DNA from: Actinomycetes bacterium
GTDB lineage: Bacteria; Actinomycetota; Acidimicrobiia; Acidimicrobiales; Acidimicrobiaceae
Direction: 5' to 3'
Assembly (NCBI GenBank): GCA_021803345.1
Contig: JAJZLS010000088.1
Location: 47,989-111,988, forward strand
Length of the DNA stretch: 64,000 nt
The notes beneath the pieces were generated by a model, which searched no databases, had not been told where the DNA came from, and saw only the letters and a program-made list of their open reading frames with translations. Positions 1 to 8,200 of this stretch are shown in pieces. Position numbers and translations under genes: made by a program. Position 1 is the first letter of the stretch. Each line of letters opens with the position of its first letter.

Positions 1-108
1 AAAGAAGAGTTTGGGGTACCAACAAGGAGTATACCGAGATTTACCCGATGGGTTTTTTCTGACATGTTTTACCTTTTGCTGCTTGGACTTGTATTTGTTG
101 TATTGTAA
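1..108 (+). CDS. 3' end of a membrane protein gene (partial)
   Basis: Frame 1 is open from the window edge to a TAA at 106-108. The last 35 codons read as a short basic stretch followed by a strongly hydrophobic helix (FYLLLLGLVFVVL) that ends the protein, so this looks like the C-terminal membrane segment of a protein that begins outside the window. It is too short to assign to a family. It is convergent with the fabH-like gene on the other strand. Confidence 0.35.
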   Translation, partial: KEEFGVPTRSIPRFTRWVFSDMFYLLLLGLVFVVL

Positions 109-228
109 TTTGCTGGTCAATCGGCGATTGATTCTGGTGGTCCAGTTGGAGTGAATCTCTATTTATAAGCTTTGTCTTTGGCAATGTCAATTGCTGGTGA
201 AGATGCGACTTGTTGACAAGTTGTGCCG

Positions 229-1239
229 TCAGAAGTCAATTTCACTTCCGTTCCAACGGACAATTACGCTGCCCCAAGTAAGACCGGCTCCGAATCCGGA
301 CATCAATAACAGGTCCCCAGGGTGGAGTCTTCCCTGCTCGGCTGCTTCAGCTAGGGCAAGGGGTATGGATGCTGACGATATATTTCCAGTGCGGTCAATT
401 GTTATTATCGTACGATCGATAGGTATATTGATGCGCTCGCCAACTGCCTCAATAATTCTCAGGTTTGCCTGATGCGGAATGAACCAGTTAATCTGGTTTG
501 CATCCAGCCTAGCCCTGGCTAGAGCTTTTTTGGCGGATTCTGCAGTTGCCCTGACGGCACGTTTGAAAACTTCCCGTCCGTCCATGACCACAAAGCTATT
601 GTGGTTTCGATAGAGAAACTTTGAGGCGTAGCCGTCTGAACCCAGATCCCATGCGAGGATATCACTTTGAAACTCAACTTTATTGTTGGCCGATGCCGTG
701 CCGTCTCGATATGTATCTCTAATTATGCTCTCTTTTGATTCGACCAGACAGGCACCGGCTCCGTCTCCGAAAAGGATTGCGGTGCCGCGATCATTCTGAT
801 CGACGATTTTAGAAACGGTGTCAGAAGCAATGACTAGCACCCTGTCCATTCCGGTTGCAATAAATCCATTGGCTGCCACCAATGCATATATGAACCCGGA
901 GCAACCAGAATTCAAATCGAAAACCCCACACTCAAGGCTTAAGGCATCCTGTACGTAGGCGGCTGTAGCAGGTACCGGGGGATCTGGGGTGTTGGTAGAG
1001 ACTATTAGTACGTCAATCCGGGAAAGTATTTCACCAGATCGATCCGAGGCAGATTTAAGTGCCTGGGCTCCAGCTTGAATGGCAAGTTCAATTGTTGTTC
1101 CACCGATTCTACGCTCTTTGATTCCGGTTCGTTCTGTAATCCAGCTGTCGGAGGTGTCTAGCCTGGCCTCTAGATCAGAATTGGTAACGACTGTCTCGGG
1201 CAAAGCCATACCCCATCCTGTGATGGTGGAATTCTTCAT
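229..1239 (-). CDS. fabH: 3-oxoacyl-ACP synthase III (KAS III / FabH family)
   Basis: The 336-residue product has the length and layout of beta-ketoacyl-ACP synthase III, which condenses an acyl-CoA primer with malonyl-ACP to start fatty acid synthesis. The catalytic triad is visible: Cys113 in DLNSGCSGF, His256 in IPHQANLR (the ACP-docking motif) and Asn286 in GNISSASIP. The ATG is preceded by GAGG at good distance (GAGGTAGCTTATG). It stands alone, without fabD, acpP or fabF beside it. It could be the housekeeping enzyme or a paralogue for a special primer; sequence alone does not separate these. Confidence 0.9.
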   Translation of the reverse strand: MKNSTITGWGMALPETVVTNSDLEARLDTSDSWITERTGIKERRIGGTTIELAIQAGAQALKSASDRSGEILSRIDVLIVSTNTPDPPVPATAAYVQDALSLECGVFDLNSGCSGFIYALVAANGFIATGMDRVLVIASDTVSKIVDQNDRGTAILFGDGAGACLVESKESIIRDTYRDGTASANNKVEFQSDILAWDLGSDGYASKFLYRNHNSFVVMDGREVFKRAVRATAESAKKALARARLDANQINWFIPHQANLRIIEAVGERINIPIDRTIITIDRTGNISSASIPLALAEAAEQGRLHPGDLLLMSGFGAGLTWGSVIVRWNGSEIDF

Positions 1240-1595
1240 AAGCTACCTCGCCAATTAGTTAGTTCGGAAAGTTGTGAGCCTTGGATGTCAAGATTCACAA
1301 GAAATATCTTCGTCATAACATTCCCACTTCAAATCTCATAAAGTTGAATTTGCAGATAGGTCTTCACCTATTCAAGTAGATTGCTGTCTAATACAATTCT
1401 TCTACGACTTGCATTGTTATTCAACTTAATACAGGGATCTTGTGATGCTGGCACAGAAATTTTCCAGCTCGGTTCACCCGCTTTTGAATAATTCCGCTGT
1501 CTCAAGGTAAGTTTGGCGGCCTCAATTGGCCGAGTATGAGCCTAACTTTTTTCTGGTTATCGACTGGCTGAGTCTTTGCATTTGGAGAGGTTTTA
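1240..1595. other. intergenic region without a recognised gene
   Basis: These 356 bases lie between the fabH-like gene start and the stop of the MFS gene, both on the minus strand. I see no supported reading frame, tRNA or clear terminator. The part next to fabH presumably holds its promoter, but I could not pick out a convincing -35/-10 pair. Confidence 0.4.
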
Positions 1596-2798
1596 TTAAG
1601 AGGTTGGTTCACGATGTGGTTGAGCTAACGAGACTAATGCTCCCAGGGCCAGGACAATGGTCGAAAGTTCGAGTCCTAATTTTACTCCGGCAGGGCCATT
1701 GGAGAGTGCACCTGCCATTACAGGACCTAGGGACTGTCCGATAGCAAAGGAGATCGTCAATACTGCAATTGCCGATGTCCAGTGATGGGGAAGAAGCGTT
1801 TTACGCGCTACAGTTGTAACCGCAGTTACCACAGATAAGAATGTTCCTCCGAAAATTACTGCAGAACTAAAAACGAATAGCGGTTGGTTGGATATCAAAG
1901 GAAGCATGGAACCAATGGCTAGGACTCCCATGACAAGCGCTATTCCCTTACCTCCTTTTAAGAGTTCCAAAGGTTTGGACCAGGTAAAGCTAGCCAGGAT
2001 TGCCGATACTCCCAGGACAACCCAGAAGCTGGAAAGCTCCAGGGAATGGGCTCCTTGATTTTTTAGGTAGGCGATAATGAAAGTCATGTAGGCGATATAT
2101 CCGACTCCGAATAGGGCGTATGAACTTATTGCCGCCTTAAGTTTCGATTTTGCCCAATTGTCGTTGCCGATTGGTGCGGCTGGAAGTTCGCCTGAGGCAA
2201 TGGCTGCAGGTATGCACGCTAAGAGTCCACAGAAAGCAAGAACCCCTAATATTATCCAGCTCCAACGCCAAGCAGAAGCCGCAGGGAGGGATCCAACCAA
2301 ATTTGGGATTGCTATACCAGAGAGGGCGATACCGATTCCGCCTCCAGAAAAGTAGATTCCTAAAATTACAGCAGAATGGGTTTGTGACTTTCTTCTCCCT
2401 AATTCCGAAGCTAGACCAGCTCCGGTGATAAAAGTTACTGCTCCAGCGACTCCGGAGATAAGCCTAAATAGCGATAATAACAATAAATTTGAGGATATTG
2501 GCGTGGCTAAAATTGATGCGGTGGTTATGGAGGTTGCGTATATGAACGCTTTTCGTCCACCCAATTTTCGGTCTATCGGTGATGCTAGTATTGCCCCGAA
2601 GAGGTATCCTAGAGCGTTTAAGGTATTCATTACTCCAGCGGTAGTGAAAGACCACGAAAGAGCCGATTTCATATCTGGCAATACCAGTGCATATGCAAAT
2701 CGAGCTAGCCCCAGGGCAATGGCTGGCCCAAATGCGAGTCCAAGTGCTGTCAAGTATGTTTTGGTATGGTTATTTCTGGCTAAGTTTGATCGAACCAT
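1596..2798 (-). CDS. MFS transporter, YbfB/YjiJ-like
   Basis: A 400-residue integral membrane protein with about 12 hydrophobic segments. The first helix region (GPAIALGLARFAYALVLPDM) and the following SFTTAGVMNTLNALGYLFGA are typical of the YbfB/YjiJ branch of the major facilitator superfamily, whose substrates are mostly unknown. I chose the ATG at 2798 because AAAGGA lies just upstream; a TTG 10 codons earlier (2828) keeps the frame open but has no good ribosome binding site. The gene follows no obvious partner, so the substrate cannot be inferred. Confidence 0.8.
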   Translation of the reverse strand: MVRSNLARNNHTKTYLTALGLAFGPAIALGLARFAYALVLPDMKSALSWSFTTAGVMNTLNALGYLFGAILASPIDRKLGGRKAFIYATSITTASILATPISSNLLLLSLFRLISGVAGAVTFITGAGLASELGRRKSQTHSAVILGIYFSGGGIGIALSGIAIPNLVGSLPAASAWRWSWIILGVLAFCGLLACIPAAIASGELPAAPIGNDNWAKSKLKAAISSYALFGVGYIAYMTFIIAYLKNQGAHSLELSSFWVVLGVSAILASFTWSKPLELLKGGKGIALVMGVLAIGSMLPLISNQPLFVFSSAVIFGGTFLSVVTAVTTVARKTLLPHHWTSAIAVLTISFAIGQSLGPVMAGALSNGPAGVKLGLELSTIVLALGALVSLAQPHREPTS

Positions 2799-2894
2799 GA
2801 TTTCCTTTGATTGATCTAGGGAACCCAAAAGTTTCTGAATGGGATCGGGGTAATGCGTTCGATGATTTTCAACTATGAAAAATCTACCCTGTAG

Positions 2895-3398
2895 TCAAGG
2901 ATGGTTGGAGATCATTATAAGAAGATTCAGGTATTGGCAGTAGTTGGTTAGTGCGTACTTCTTTAGGGAGTCGAGAATCTCATCTGGGAATTTCGATAGG
3001 TTATCTAAAAATTGGTATACCTGATCCTTTTTTAGGCGAGTTCCGAAGTTGCGATTGAGAAACGGAAGTGTGCGGATTTTAGATACAGGATGAAGGATCC
3101 TGGCTATGACCAGATAGCGCAGAAGTGAGGGATTGGGAGATGATATTTGGATACGATCAACTAAGACACCAAGGACCAGATCTGCACCTTGGTGAAACTC
3201 ACCAACGGTTCTAAGACCTGTCACATCTTGATACCTGGGAAATTCAAGTTCCAACTGATTCTTATGCTTTAGCCTATGAACAGTTTCTTCTTCCAAACTC
3301 CGTTTTCCAGTTGCTTGTCCATGATTCGAACACGGACGGTTTCTTGTCATCTCGATTTGTTGATAGACACTTAAACTAATAATTGGTGAGGTACCCAT
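2895..3398 (-). pseudogene. IS1634-type transposase remnant
   Basis: The frame encodes 167 residues that match the N-terminal third of IS1634/IS4-like transposases. The best landmark is LLRYLVIARILHPVSKIRT followed by a helix ending VYQFLDNL, which corresponds to the family pattern 'LVIARI..P.SKL...(I/V)YR.LD.L'. The DDE catalytic core that should follow is missing, and the frame ends in unrelated residues, so this is a truncated, non-functional copy. It sits in a gene-poor stretch with another doubtful frame (3463-3759), as expected for a decayed insertion. Family assignment is from motif memory; a profile search would settle it. Confidence 0.6.
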
Positions 3399-3462
3399 AG
3401 GTACCCAAGAATTTAGAGAAGCAACTCATAAATATCCATGTCAGAGAGTTAATGCTGATGCC

Positions 3463-3759
3463 CTAAAGGTAGAAATCATGGTTTTTGGGTAAAGAACACT
3501 TGCCTGACTGTGACTTGGGTAATTCACGGTTTGCGAAGTTATAAATGCTTAGCGAATCTAAGATTTTTAGCAGAATTGTGCTTTTAAAAATCGTATCGAT
3601 TGATACCCATTTGAAAGATTCTAGGCCATGTAATTGAAATAAACAATTGTATTGCTTTTTGGCAATCGAATAGATTGGATTCATATTCAGATGGTGCGCA
3701 GCTGCGATAATCTTAGACCATAGGAGTTCAGCTGCTCCTCTTATTTGCCGGTATATCAA
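3463..3759 (-). CDS. doubtful small hypothetical protein
   Basis: A 98-codon frame starts with TTG three bases after the stop of the sigma factor gene. The product has no recognised motif and an irregular composition for a soluble protein. No ribosome binding site is visible. The close spacing to the sigma gene would suit translational coupling, for example of a small regulator, but the AT-rich, gene-poor surroundings and the neighbouring transposase remnant make a chance frame equally likely. Confidence 0.2.
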   Translation of the reverse strand: MIYRQIRGAAELLWSKIIAAAHHLNMNPIYSIAKKQYNCLFQLHGLESFKWVSIDTIFKSTILLKILDSLSIYNFANRELPKSQSGKCSLPKNHDFYL

Positions 3760-3762
3760 AAG

Positions 3763-4539
3763 TTATTGAATCTGGTTCTCGAGTTCTATTCTCAAGTTTC
3801 TGAGTCCTTGGTGAATTAATTGGGTGACGCGGGATCTGTCTATTCCCAAGGTCTCGGCGATCTCGCTCTTCTGAAATCCTTCTAGATAGTGCAGTACTAA
3901 GACTTGACGCTGGCGTTCTGTCAGTCTGAAAAGTGCAGACTTTACCATGTTCCTCATCGATGATAGGTCAGCAGCTTCACTTGGATCTGACGCAGCGGGC
4001 GTCGGTGAGTTGATCCTATCTTCGGTGATCATGGACAATGGAACCAAATAGCTTGAAGAGACGGTGATATCGTCAATTTCCAGGATTTCTTCTACCGAAG
4101 TTTCGAGATGAGCGGCTATTTCCTTTATCGTGGGTGTTCGATGGAGTTCGATTTCTAAGGATTCTCGAGCAATTTGATAAGTGCGGACTCTGGCTCGCAT
4201 TCTCTTAGGAAGAATGTCCTCTTGCCTGAGCTGATCGATGATGGCACCCTGGATTCGTATGGTAGCGTAGGTGGAAAACTTAAAGCCATTGGTGGGATCG
4301 TATCGTTCCACAGCGTTTATTAATCCCAACTGTCCGCTTGAACAAATCTCTTCGATCGACTGAAATGACCGCATACCTTTAGAGATTCGACTCCCAACTA
4401 ATCTAACCAGCGGCGCGTAAAATAATACAAGTCGATTTCTATTTGTAATTGATCGATTATTAAAATAATCAATCCAAAGTTGATCAGCTGTTACTTCTGT
4501 CGTGATCTTTTCGGCAGTAACATCATCTTCTATAAACAC
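3763..4539 (-). CDS. RNA polymerase sigma factor, FliA/WhiG-like (second copy)
   Basis: A sigma-70 family group 3 factor of about 258 residues. Region 2 is clear (LVRLVGSRISKG, GQLGLINAVERYDPTNGFKFSTYATIRIQGAIIDQLR), region 3 follows (PTIKEIAAHLETSVEEIL) and region 4 ends the protein with an HTH (LTERQRQVLVLHYLEGFQKSEIAETLGIDRSRVTQLI). The 'DQLRQEDILPKR' turn corresponds to the DELR..DW.PRS motif of FliA/WhiG but is altered. I prefer the GTG at 4539, which has AAGG and GGGAG upstream, over a TTG at 4581. It is distinct from the whiG gene beside rpsB. No anti-sigma factor or flagellar gene is adjacent, so its regulon is unknown. Confidence 0.8.
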   Translation of the reverse strand: MFIEDDVTAEKITTEVTADQLWIDYFNNRSITNRNRLVLFYAPLVRLVGSRISKGMRSFQSIEEICSSGQLGLINAVERYDPTNGFKFSTYATIRIQGAIIDQLRQEDILPKRMRARVRTYQIARESLEIELHRTPTIKEIAAHLETSVEEILEIDDITVSSSYLVPLSMITEDRINSPTPAASDPSEAADLSSMRNMVKSALFRLTERQRQVLVLHYLEGFQKSEIAETLGIDRSRVTQLIHQGLRNLRIELENQIQ

Positions 4540-4581
4540 GCTCCCAACCTTCTTATTCCCGCCAATAAAGAGATCATTCAA

Positions 4582-4929
4582 TATCTGCTATGACAATGTG
4601 GTCACCATCCATAATCGTCATAGTCTTAGCCTTATATGAATGTCTACTTAGAAAATACTCATAAAAGTATATCTTGGCTTCGGCGAAAATTCTCAGATAA
4701 GCAGGTTTGCCACATGTTGTGGTAGTGAAAACGTGGAAAATGTTAAAAAACTCTTATGGTGAGCTTATTTTTATCACTTTCAGTGAAAATTGTAAGTTAG
4801 TTCCAACCGTATGCCATGGTTTCCTTTCTATAGCGCTGGTACGGGGTTGGGGACTTATTTGAGAGCACGGATTAGAGATTTGCGGCCTTTTTGGTCATAG
4901 GCATACCTTTGAGGACTGCGGATAGAGCC
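4582..4929. other. AT-rich intergenic region, no gene seen
   Basis: About 350 AT-rich bases upstream of the second sigma gene. No supported coding frame or RNA gene is visible on either strand. It may contain the sigma gene's promoter and flanks of old insertions. Confidence 0.35.
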
Positions 4930-5205
4930 TCAATTTTGCCTCTGGCTGGCTAGGAAGGATTTGGTAGTGCTGTAGGGCTTGCTGTTGTTATTGTAGCTTT
5001 CACAAAGCAGCACCGTAGCTGGTGAATCCCCATTAGGAAACGTTGTAATAGATGGGTCGATGAGATAACTAAATTGAGGTTTCCCTAATTTAGTTATCGG
5101 CTTTAACTTTAAATCAAATTCCATGTCATTGTAACCGGTCACATTTATTCGATTCGAGATACAGCAACTCCGTTTGGTGTATCTAGTAAATTCTTCAGGT
5201 CTCAA
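4930..5205 (-). CDS. doubtful 91-residue hypothetical protein
   Basis: An open frame in the gene-poor region between the second sigma gene and the catabolic island. The segment TVLLCESYNNNSKPYSTT is faintly like the N-terminal 'V.LVESYR..GKP.QRT' segment of IS1634-type transposases, so it could be the 5' remnant of the same decayed family as 2895-3398, but the match is weak and an old chance frame is as likely. Confidence 0.2.
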   Translation of the reverse strand: MRPEEFTRYTKRSCCISNRINVTGYNDMEFDLKLKPITKLGKPQFSYLIDPSITTFPNGDSPATVLLCESYNNNSKPYSTTKSFLASQRQN

Positions 5206-5337
5206 CCGGGCTTCTGAAGGTTCTTTTAAACAGTGCTCTTTAGGAGCCTTCGAAGTTTAGCGTCTAGAGTTCTCATGCATCGGCCTCTCTTCGTTTGTTT
5301 AAAATTGTGTCACAAACAGACGACTAGGCAGCGATAA

Positions 5338-6165
5338 TCATGGGAAGGGAATTCCGCCTTTAATTTGTTTAGCAGCCCTTACATCCTCGGAATAGGCGCT
5401 TATAGCCTCGTAGGTAAGTTTGGCTACATTAACATAGGCATCCGCTGGTTCTTTATCCAACCCACCTGCTGCATAGCCAATCGCGGAAGTTACCATTCGG
5501 ATACGTCCGTCGAGCCACGGGCCCCCTCCAAATCCACCCAGCACTGGAATGCTCACAGCTTTTGCGACTGCTGCACCAACAATCGGTCCGGAATTTGTGA
5601 AATTTAGCAGGGAGGCGCCGGCCTTTTCAAGCATTTGCGCCTCTTTAATAAGTTCTTCAGTCATCTCAACCGGAACCTGGGACGCGGCCGATGGAGTGGT
5701 GCTGTATTCAAGCCCATATTTTAGAGCAGTTTGCGGTGTTATCCCGAACTGGGCGAATACCGGGATTCCCGCTCGGTTGATAGCGGTTACTGCCTCTGGA
5801 AAATCAGATGCACCATCAAGCTTTACTATGTCGACTCCGGCCTCCTTTACCAACCGGATCGCTGCCTCGACTGCACAATCCACACCTTGTTGAAGCGGGC
5901 CATAAGGAAAGTCACAGCTCAAAATCGCCCTTTTGACTCCTCGACGGACAGCCTGAGCCACCACAAGTATTTGCTCCATGGTGATTTCAAGAGGATGAGG
6001 TTGTCCCCATAAATTGATTCCCACCGTGTCGCCTACTGAAACAAGATCCACTCCGGCTCTATCTACGATGCGGGCGATCTGGTAGTCCCATGCCACAACA
6101 CCGACAATTTTCTTGCCTTCGCTCTTCATAACCTGCAGTGATGGAATCGTGACTTTTTGATCCAT
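5338..6165 (-). CDS. PanB-like (ketopantoate hydroxymethyltransferase fold) protein of a catabolic operon
   Basis: A 275-residue protein with the PanB / PEP-mutase TIM-barrel pattern: VSVGDTVG (Asp46) and SCDFPYG (Asp85) match the metal ligands, VKLDGA has Asp117 where PanB has Glu, and FGITPQT matches the GHLGLTPQ loop without its His. The catalytic Glu of PanB (LECVP) is replaced: the aligned stretch is NFTNSGP around residues 188-193. The protein is therefore unlikely to make ketopantoate. It is the last gene of the minus-strand aromatic operon, 34 bases after the 168-residue protein, with AAGGA before the ATG. A carbon-carbon lyase or related step on a keto acid from the pathway is a reasonable guess, nothing more. 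Confidence 0.75.
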   Translation of the reverse strand: MDQKVTIPSLQVMKSEGKKIVGVVAWDYQIARIVDRAGVDLVSVGDTVGINLWGQPHPLEITMEQILVVAQAVRRGVKRAILSCDFPYGPLQQGVDCAVEAAIRLVKEAGVDIVKLDGASDFPEAVTAINRAGIPVFAQFGITPQTALKYGLEYSTTPSAASQVPVEMTEELIKEAQMLEKAGASLLNFTNSGPIVGAAVAKAVSIPVLGGFGGGPWLDGRIRMVTSAIGYAAGGLDKEPADAYVNVAKLTYEAISAYSEDVRAAKQIKGGIPFP

Positions 6166-6199
6166 TTAGATCCTTTCGAGTGTTGAAATAATCTAAGCT

Positions 6200-6706
6200 T
6201 CACGCCCGAATAGCAGTAAGTAGGTATTCTAGGTCGTTTTTATCGGCTGAAATTATCAGAATTCTTGCATGTGGCCTGAGCGCGGCAACTGTTGAATCTG
6301 CGTTAGTGGATGCGATGATCCCGGCGGTCATAATTCCCCGGACGGTGCATGCAGCTGCAATAGTGTTAGCCGCTGCCGCTCCGGTATCTTGGGTTGCCAC
6401 CATTACCACCACATCGACTGAATCGAGTTCCTGGTTCAGAGGAATGGTTTCGCCGTCGAAGGACCTAAGGGTTACTTCAACCGAGCTGCCGATATAGCTG
6501 TCACAGGATGGGGAGGTATCTAATGCGAAAAAATGAGCCGATTGCCATTGTTGGGAAGCAGCCTTACGTACAATTTCTTCAGCACCCTTGTCAAGCGCGA
6601 TTACCCGCGCACCCCTGGTAGGGACGAGCGGGTAATCAATCCTGTATCGGCTTTCTGATCTAGCAGTTGCCCTTTGGGAATTACTTAGTAACGATTGACC
6701 GTACAT
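6200..6706 (-). CDS. unrecognised 168-residue protein of the catabolic operon
   Basis: I do not recognise this protein. It is soluble, with alternating beta strands and helices: VDVVVMVATQDTGAAAANTIA has a Rossmann-like strand-glycine-helix turn, TVRGIMTAGIIAS and HARILIISADKNDLEYLLTAI look like two further strand-helix units. The start lies only a few bases after the stop of the Rieske oxygenase gene and the stop lies 34 bases before the PanB-like gene, so it is co-transcribed and probably acts in the same pathway. No metal-binding or catalytic signature is evident. It could be a small regulatory or accessory subunit of either neighbour. Confidence 0.7.
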   Translation of the reverse strand: MYGQSLLSNSQRATARSESRYRIDYPLVPTRGARVIALDKGAEEIVRKAASQQWQSAHFFALDTSPSCDSYIGSSVEVTLRSFDGETIPLNQELDSVDVVVMVATQDTGAAAANTIAAACTVRGIMTAGIIASTNADSTVAALRPHARILIISADKNDLEYLLTAIRA

Positions 6707-6711
6707 ATTTT

Positions 6712-7998
6712 CTAAACTGATGCTTGACGAACGCCAGGTTGAACGCTGAGTTCAACTTTTAGCGCCTCGTTGAAGGCCTGGTCTTTCGGAAGCACCACTG
6801 AAGCTGAGCGAACCCTATGATGAGCCGGGTTGACTCCGGGTGGAATTGTTCCATTCTCAGCTAAATCTAGAGCAGCTTGACGGAGCTTTGCTCGTGCTTT
6901 GACGATTCCAATGTCCGTCGTGGTTAGTCTTTCCTTAGTGCGGTCGACGATGGGGCCCATGCTTTCCTGAAGTGACGCGTCCTGAAGGGCAATGCCAGCG
7001 ACTCCAGAGAATGTTTCGTGACGTTTTTGAGCTTCCCGGTCCATCAAGTAGTCATTGCTCTTGTTTCGCACTGGGATATATGTACCTGGGATGTTCTCGC
7101 TGTGGACTCCATGACCGTCCTTCATGGCTTGCAACTCTGTTTCGGTAAGAGGCCGCACCGGATGATAGTCGTAAGTAAATACCCAACAATTTTCGTCATC
7201 GACTGGCACCCAGAAGTGACCGTGGACTGGATGATCTCCTCGTGGGGGCACCATTGTAAAGCTTGGCATTATCCAGGGTGTAACCCGCCAATAGTAATGA
7301 CCTTCCTCAGCGTTTCTTCTGGCGGCAATAAACAGTCCACCATCGGCATCGGCTACCTCAAAAAAGGGCTTGAGATCCTTTAAGTTGTACTCGTTACCTT
7401 TAGCTCCCTTGAAAAGCGGGTCATTGTGCAGCCCACTTGAATGAAGAAATGATACATGGCTAGAGTCGATTCCACCCTCTAATGCCTGGAGCCAATTTGA
7501 TTCCTGGAATCTCTTAGATGTAAAAGTTTGGTTTGCTGGCACATGTAGCCATTCAAAATCGGGTAATGGCGGGGTCTTTTCTGGATCACCCATGTAAGTC
7601 CATAGTACGTCACCCAGCTGAACCAGCGGGTAAGAGCGCAGCTTCACGTTTTGACAGAAAGTGCTATTTGATGGTTCTGATGGAACTTCAACGCACTGAC
7701 CGGTAACGTCATATTTCCATCCGTGATATGCGCATCGCAGTCCAGACTCTTCATTGCGGCCGAACCACAAGGATACTCCGCGATGGGCGCAGAATTCGTC
7801 AATTAATCCAAGCCTGTCCTCTGAATCTCGAAAGGCTATAAGTCGCTCAGAAAGAAGTTTTACTCTTACTGGCGGACAGTCTTTTTCTGGCAGTTCTTCT
7901 GCCAACAGAGCTGGGATCCAATATTGTCTAAAAAGGTTGCCCATTTTGGTGTCTGGTCCTGTTTGTGTCAGGAACTCATTAACCTCTGCTCGAAGCAT
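6712..7998 (-). CDS. Rieske non-heme iron oxygenase, phthalate 4,5-dioxygenase-like oxygenase subunit
   Basis: A 428-residue aromatic-ring-hydroxylating oxygenase. The Rieske [2Fe-2S] ligands are Cys70-x-His72 and Cys89-x2-His92 (CAHRG and CAYHGWK), and the mononuclear iron motif is D178-x2-H181-x4-H186 (GGIDSSHVSFLH). The opening (MLRAEVNEFLTQTGPDTKMG) and the CPPVRVKLLSERLIAFRD stretch resemble the single-component oxygenases of the phthalate 4,5-dioxygenase (Pht3/OphA2) group. Such enzymes need a ferredoxin-type reductase, which is not encoded in this window. Neighbouring LigJ-, LigK- and Pht5-like genes support an aromatic di- or tricarboxylic acid as substrate. The exact substrate is inference. 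An extended -10 and an inverted repeat lie just upstream. Confidence 0.88.
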   Translation of the reverse strand: MLRAEVNEFLTQTGPDTKMGNLFRQYWIPALLAEELPEKDCPPVRVKLLSERLIAFRDSEDRLGLIDEFCAHRGVSLWFGRNEESGLRCAYHGWKYDVTGQCVEVPSEPSNSTFCQNVKLRSYPLVQLGDVLWTYMGDPEKTPPLPDFEWLHVPANQTFTSKRFQESNWLQALEGGIDSSHVSFLHSSGLHNDPLFKGAKGNEYNLKDLKPFFEVADADGGLFIAARRNAEEGHYYWRVTPWIMPSFTMVPPRGDHPVHGHFWVPVDDENCWVFTYDYHPVRPLTETELQAMKDGHGVHSENIPGTYIPVRNKSNDYLMDREAQKRHETFSGVAGIALQDASLQESMGPIVDRTKERLTTTDIGIVKARAKLRQAALDLAENGTIPPGVNPAHHRVRSASVVLPKDQAFNEALKVELSVQPGVRQASV

Positions 7999-8072
7999 TT
8001 TTATTTCCTTTCGCCGATCGGTTCGGTAAGAACGGTCTTTAGGAGTGATGACTTTTTTGAAACTTTGTAATG

Positions 8073-8100
8073 ATTATACCATTAACCTAGAAATGGTTAA
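8073..8100 (-). promoter_or_regulatory. candidate promoter and operator for the Rieske oxygenase gene
   Basis: Read on the minus strand, TTAACC-ATTTCTA-GGTTAA forms a symmetric 6-bp inverted repeat with a 7-base centre, followed at once by TGGTATAAT, an extended -10 hexamer (TATAAT at 8078-8073). The repeat occupies the -35/spacer region, where a repressor or an activator could act. The transcript would start about 70 bases upstream of the oxygenase start codon. The -35 itself is weak (GTTAAC). This makes a separate promoter for the last three genes of the unit plausible. Confidence 0.4.
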
Positions 8101-8200
8101 CAGTTGAGTAAGGTTTGACAGATTAATTAGTTGCAGTACTGTTAGAACTGGTTTTCAGCCGTCCATTTCAGTGGTTTTAGGAGCGTAAAGGCAGAGCTGA

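Noticed and set aside
1655-1690. Sequence GTTCGAGTCC resembling a tRNA T arm
   Set aside because: It lies inside the MFS transporter gene and no acceptor or anticodon stem can be built around it.
2425-2814. Plus-strand 129-codon frame
   Set aside because: It is the antisense of the MFS transporter gene, which has clear membrane helices and a ribosome binding site.
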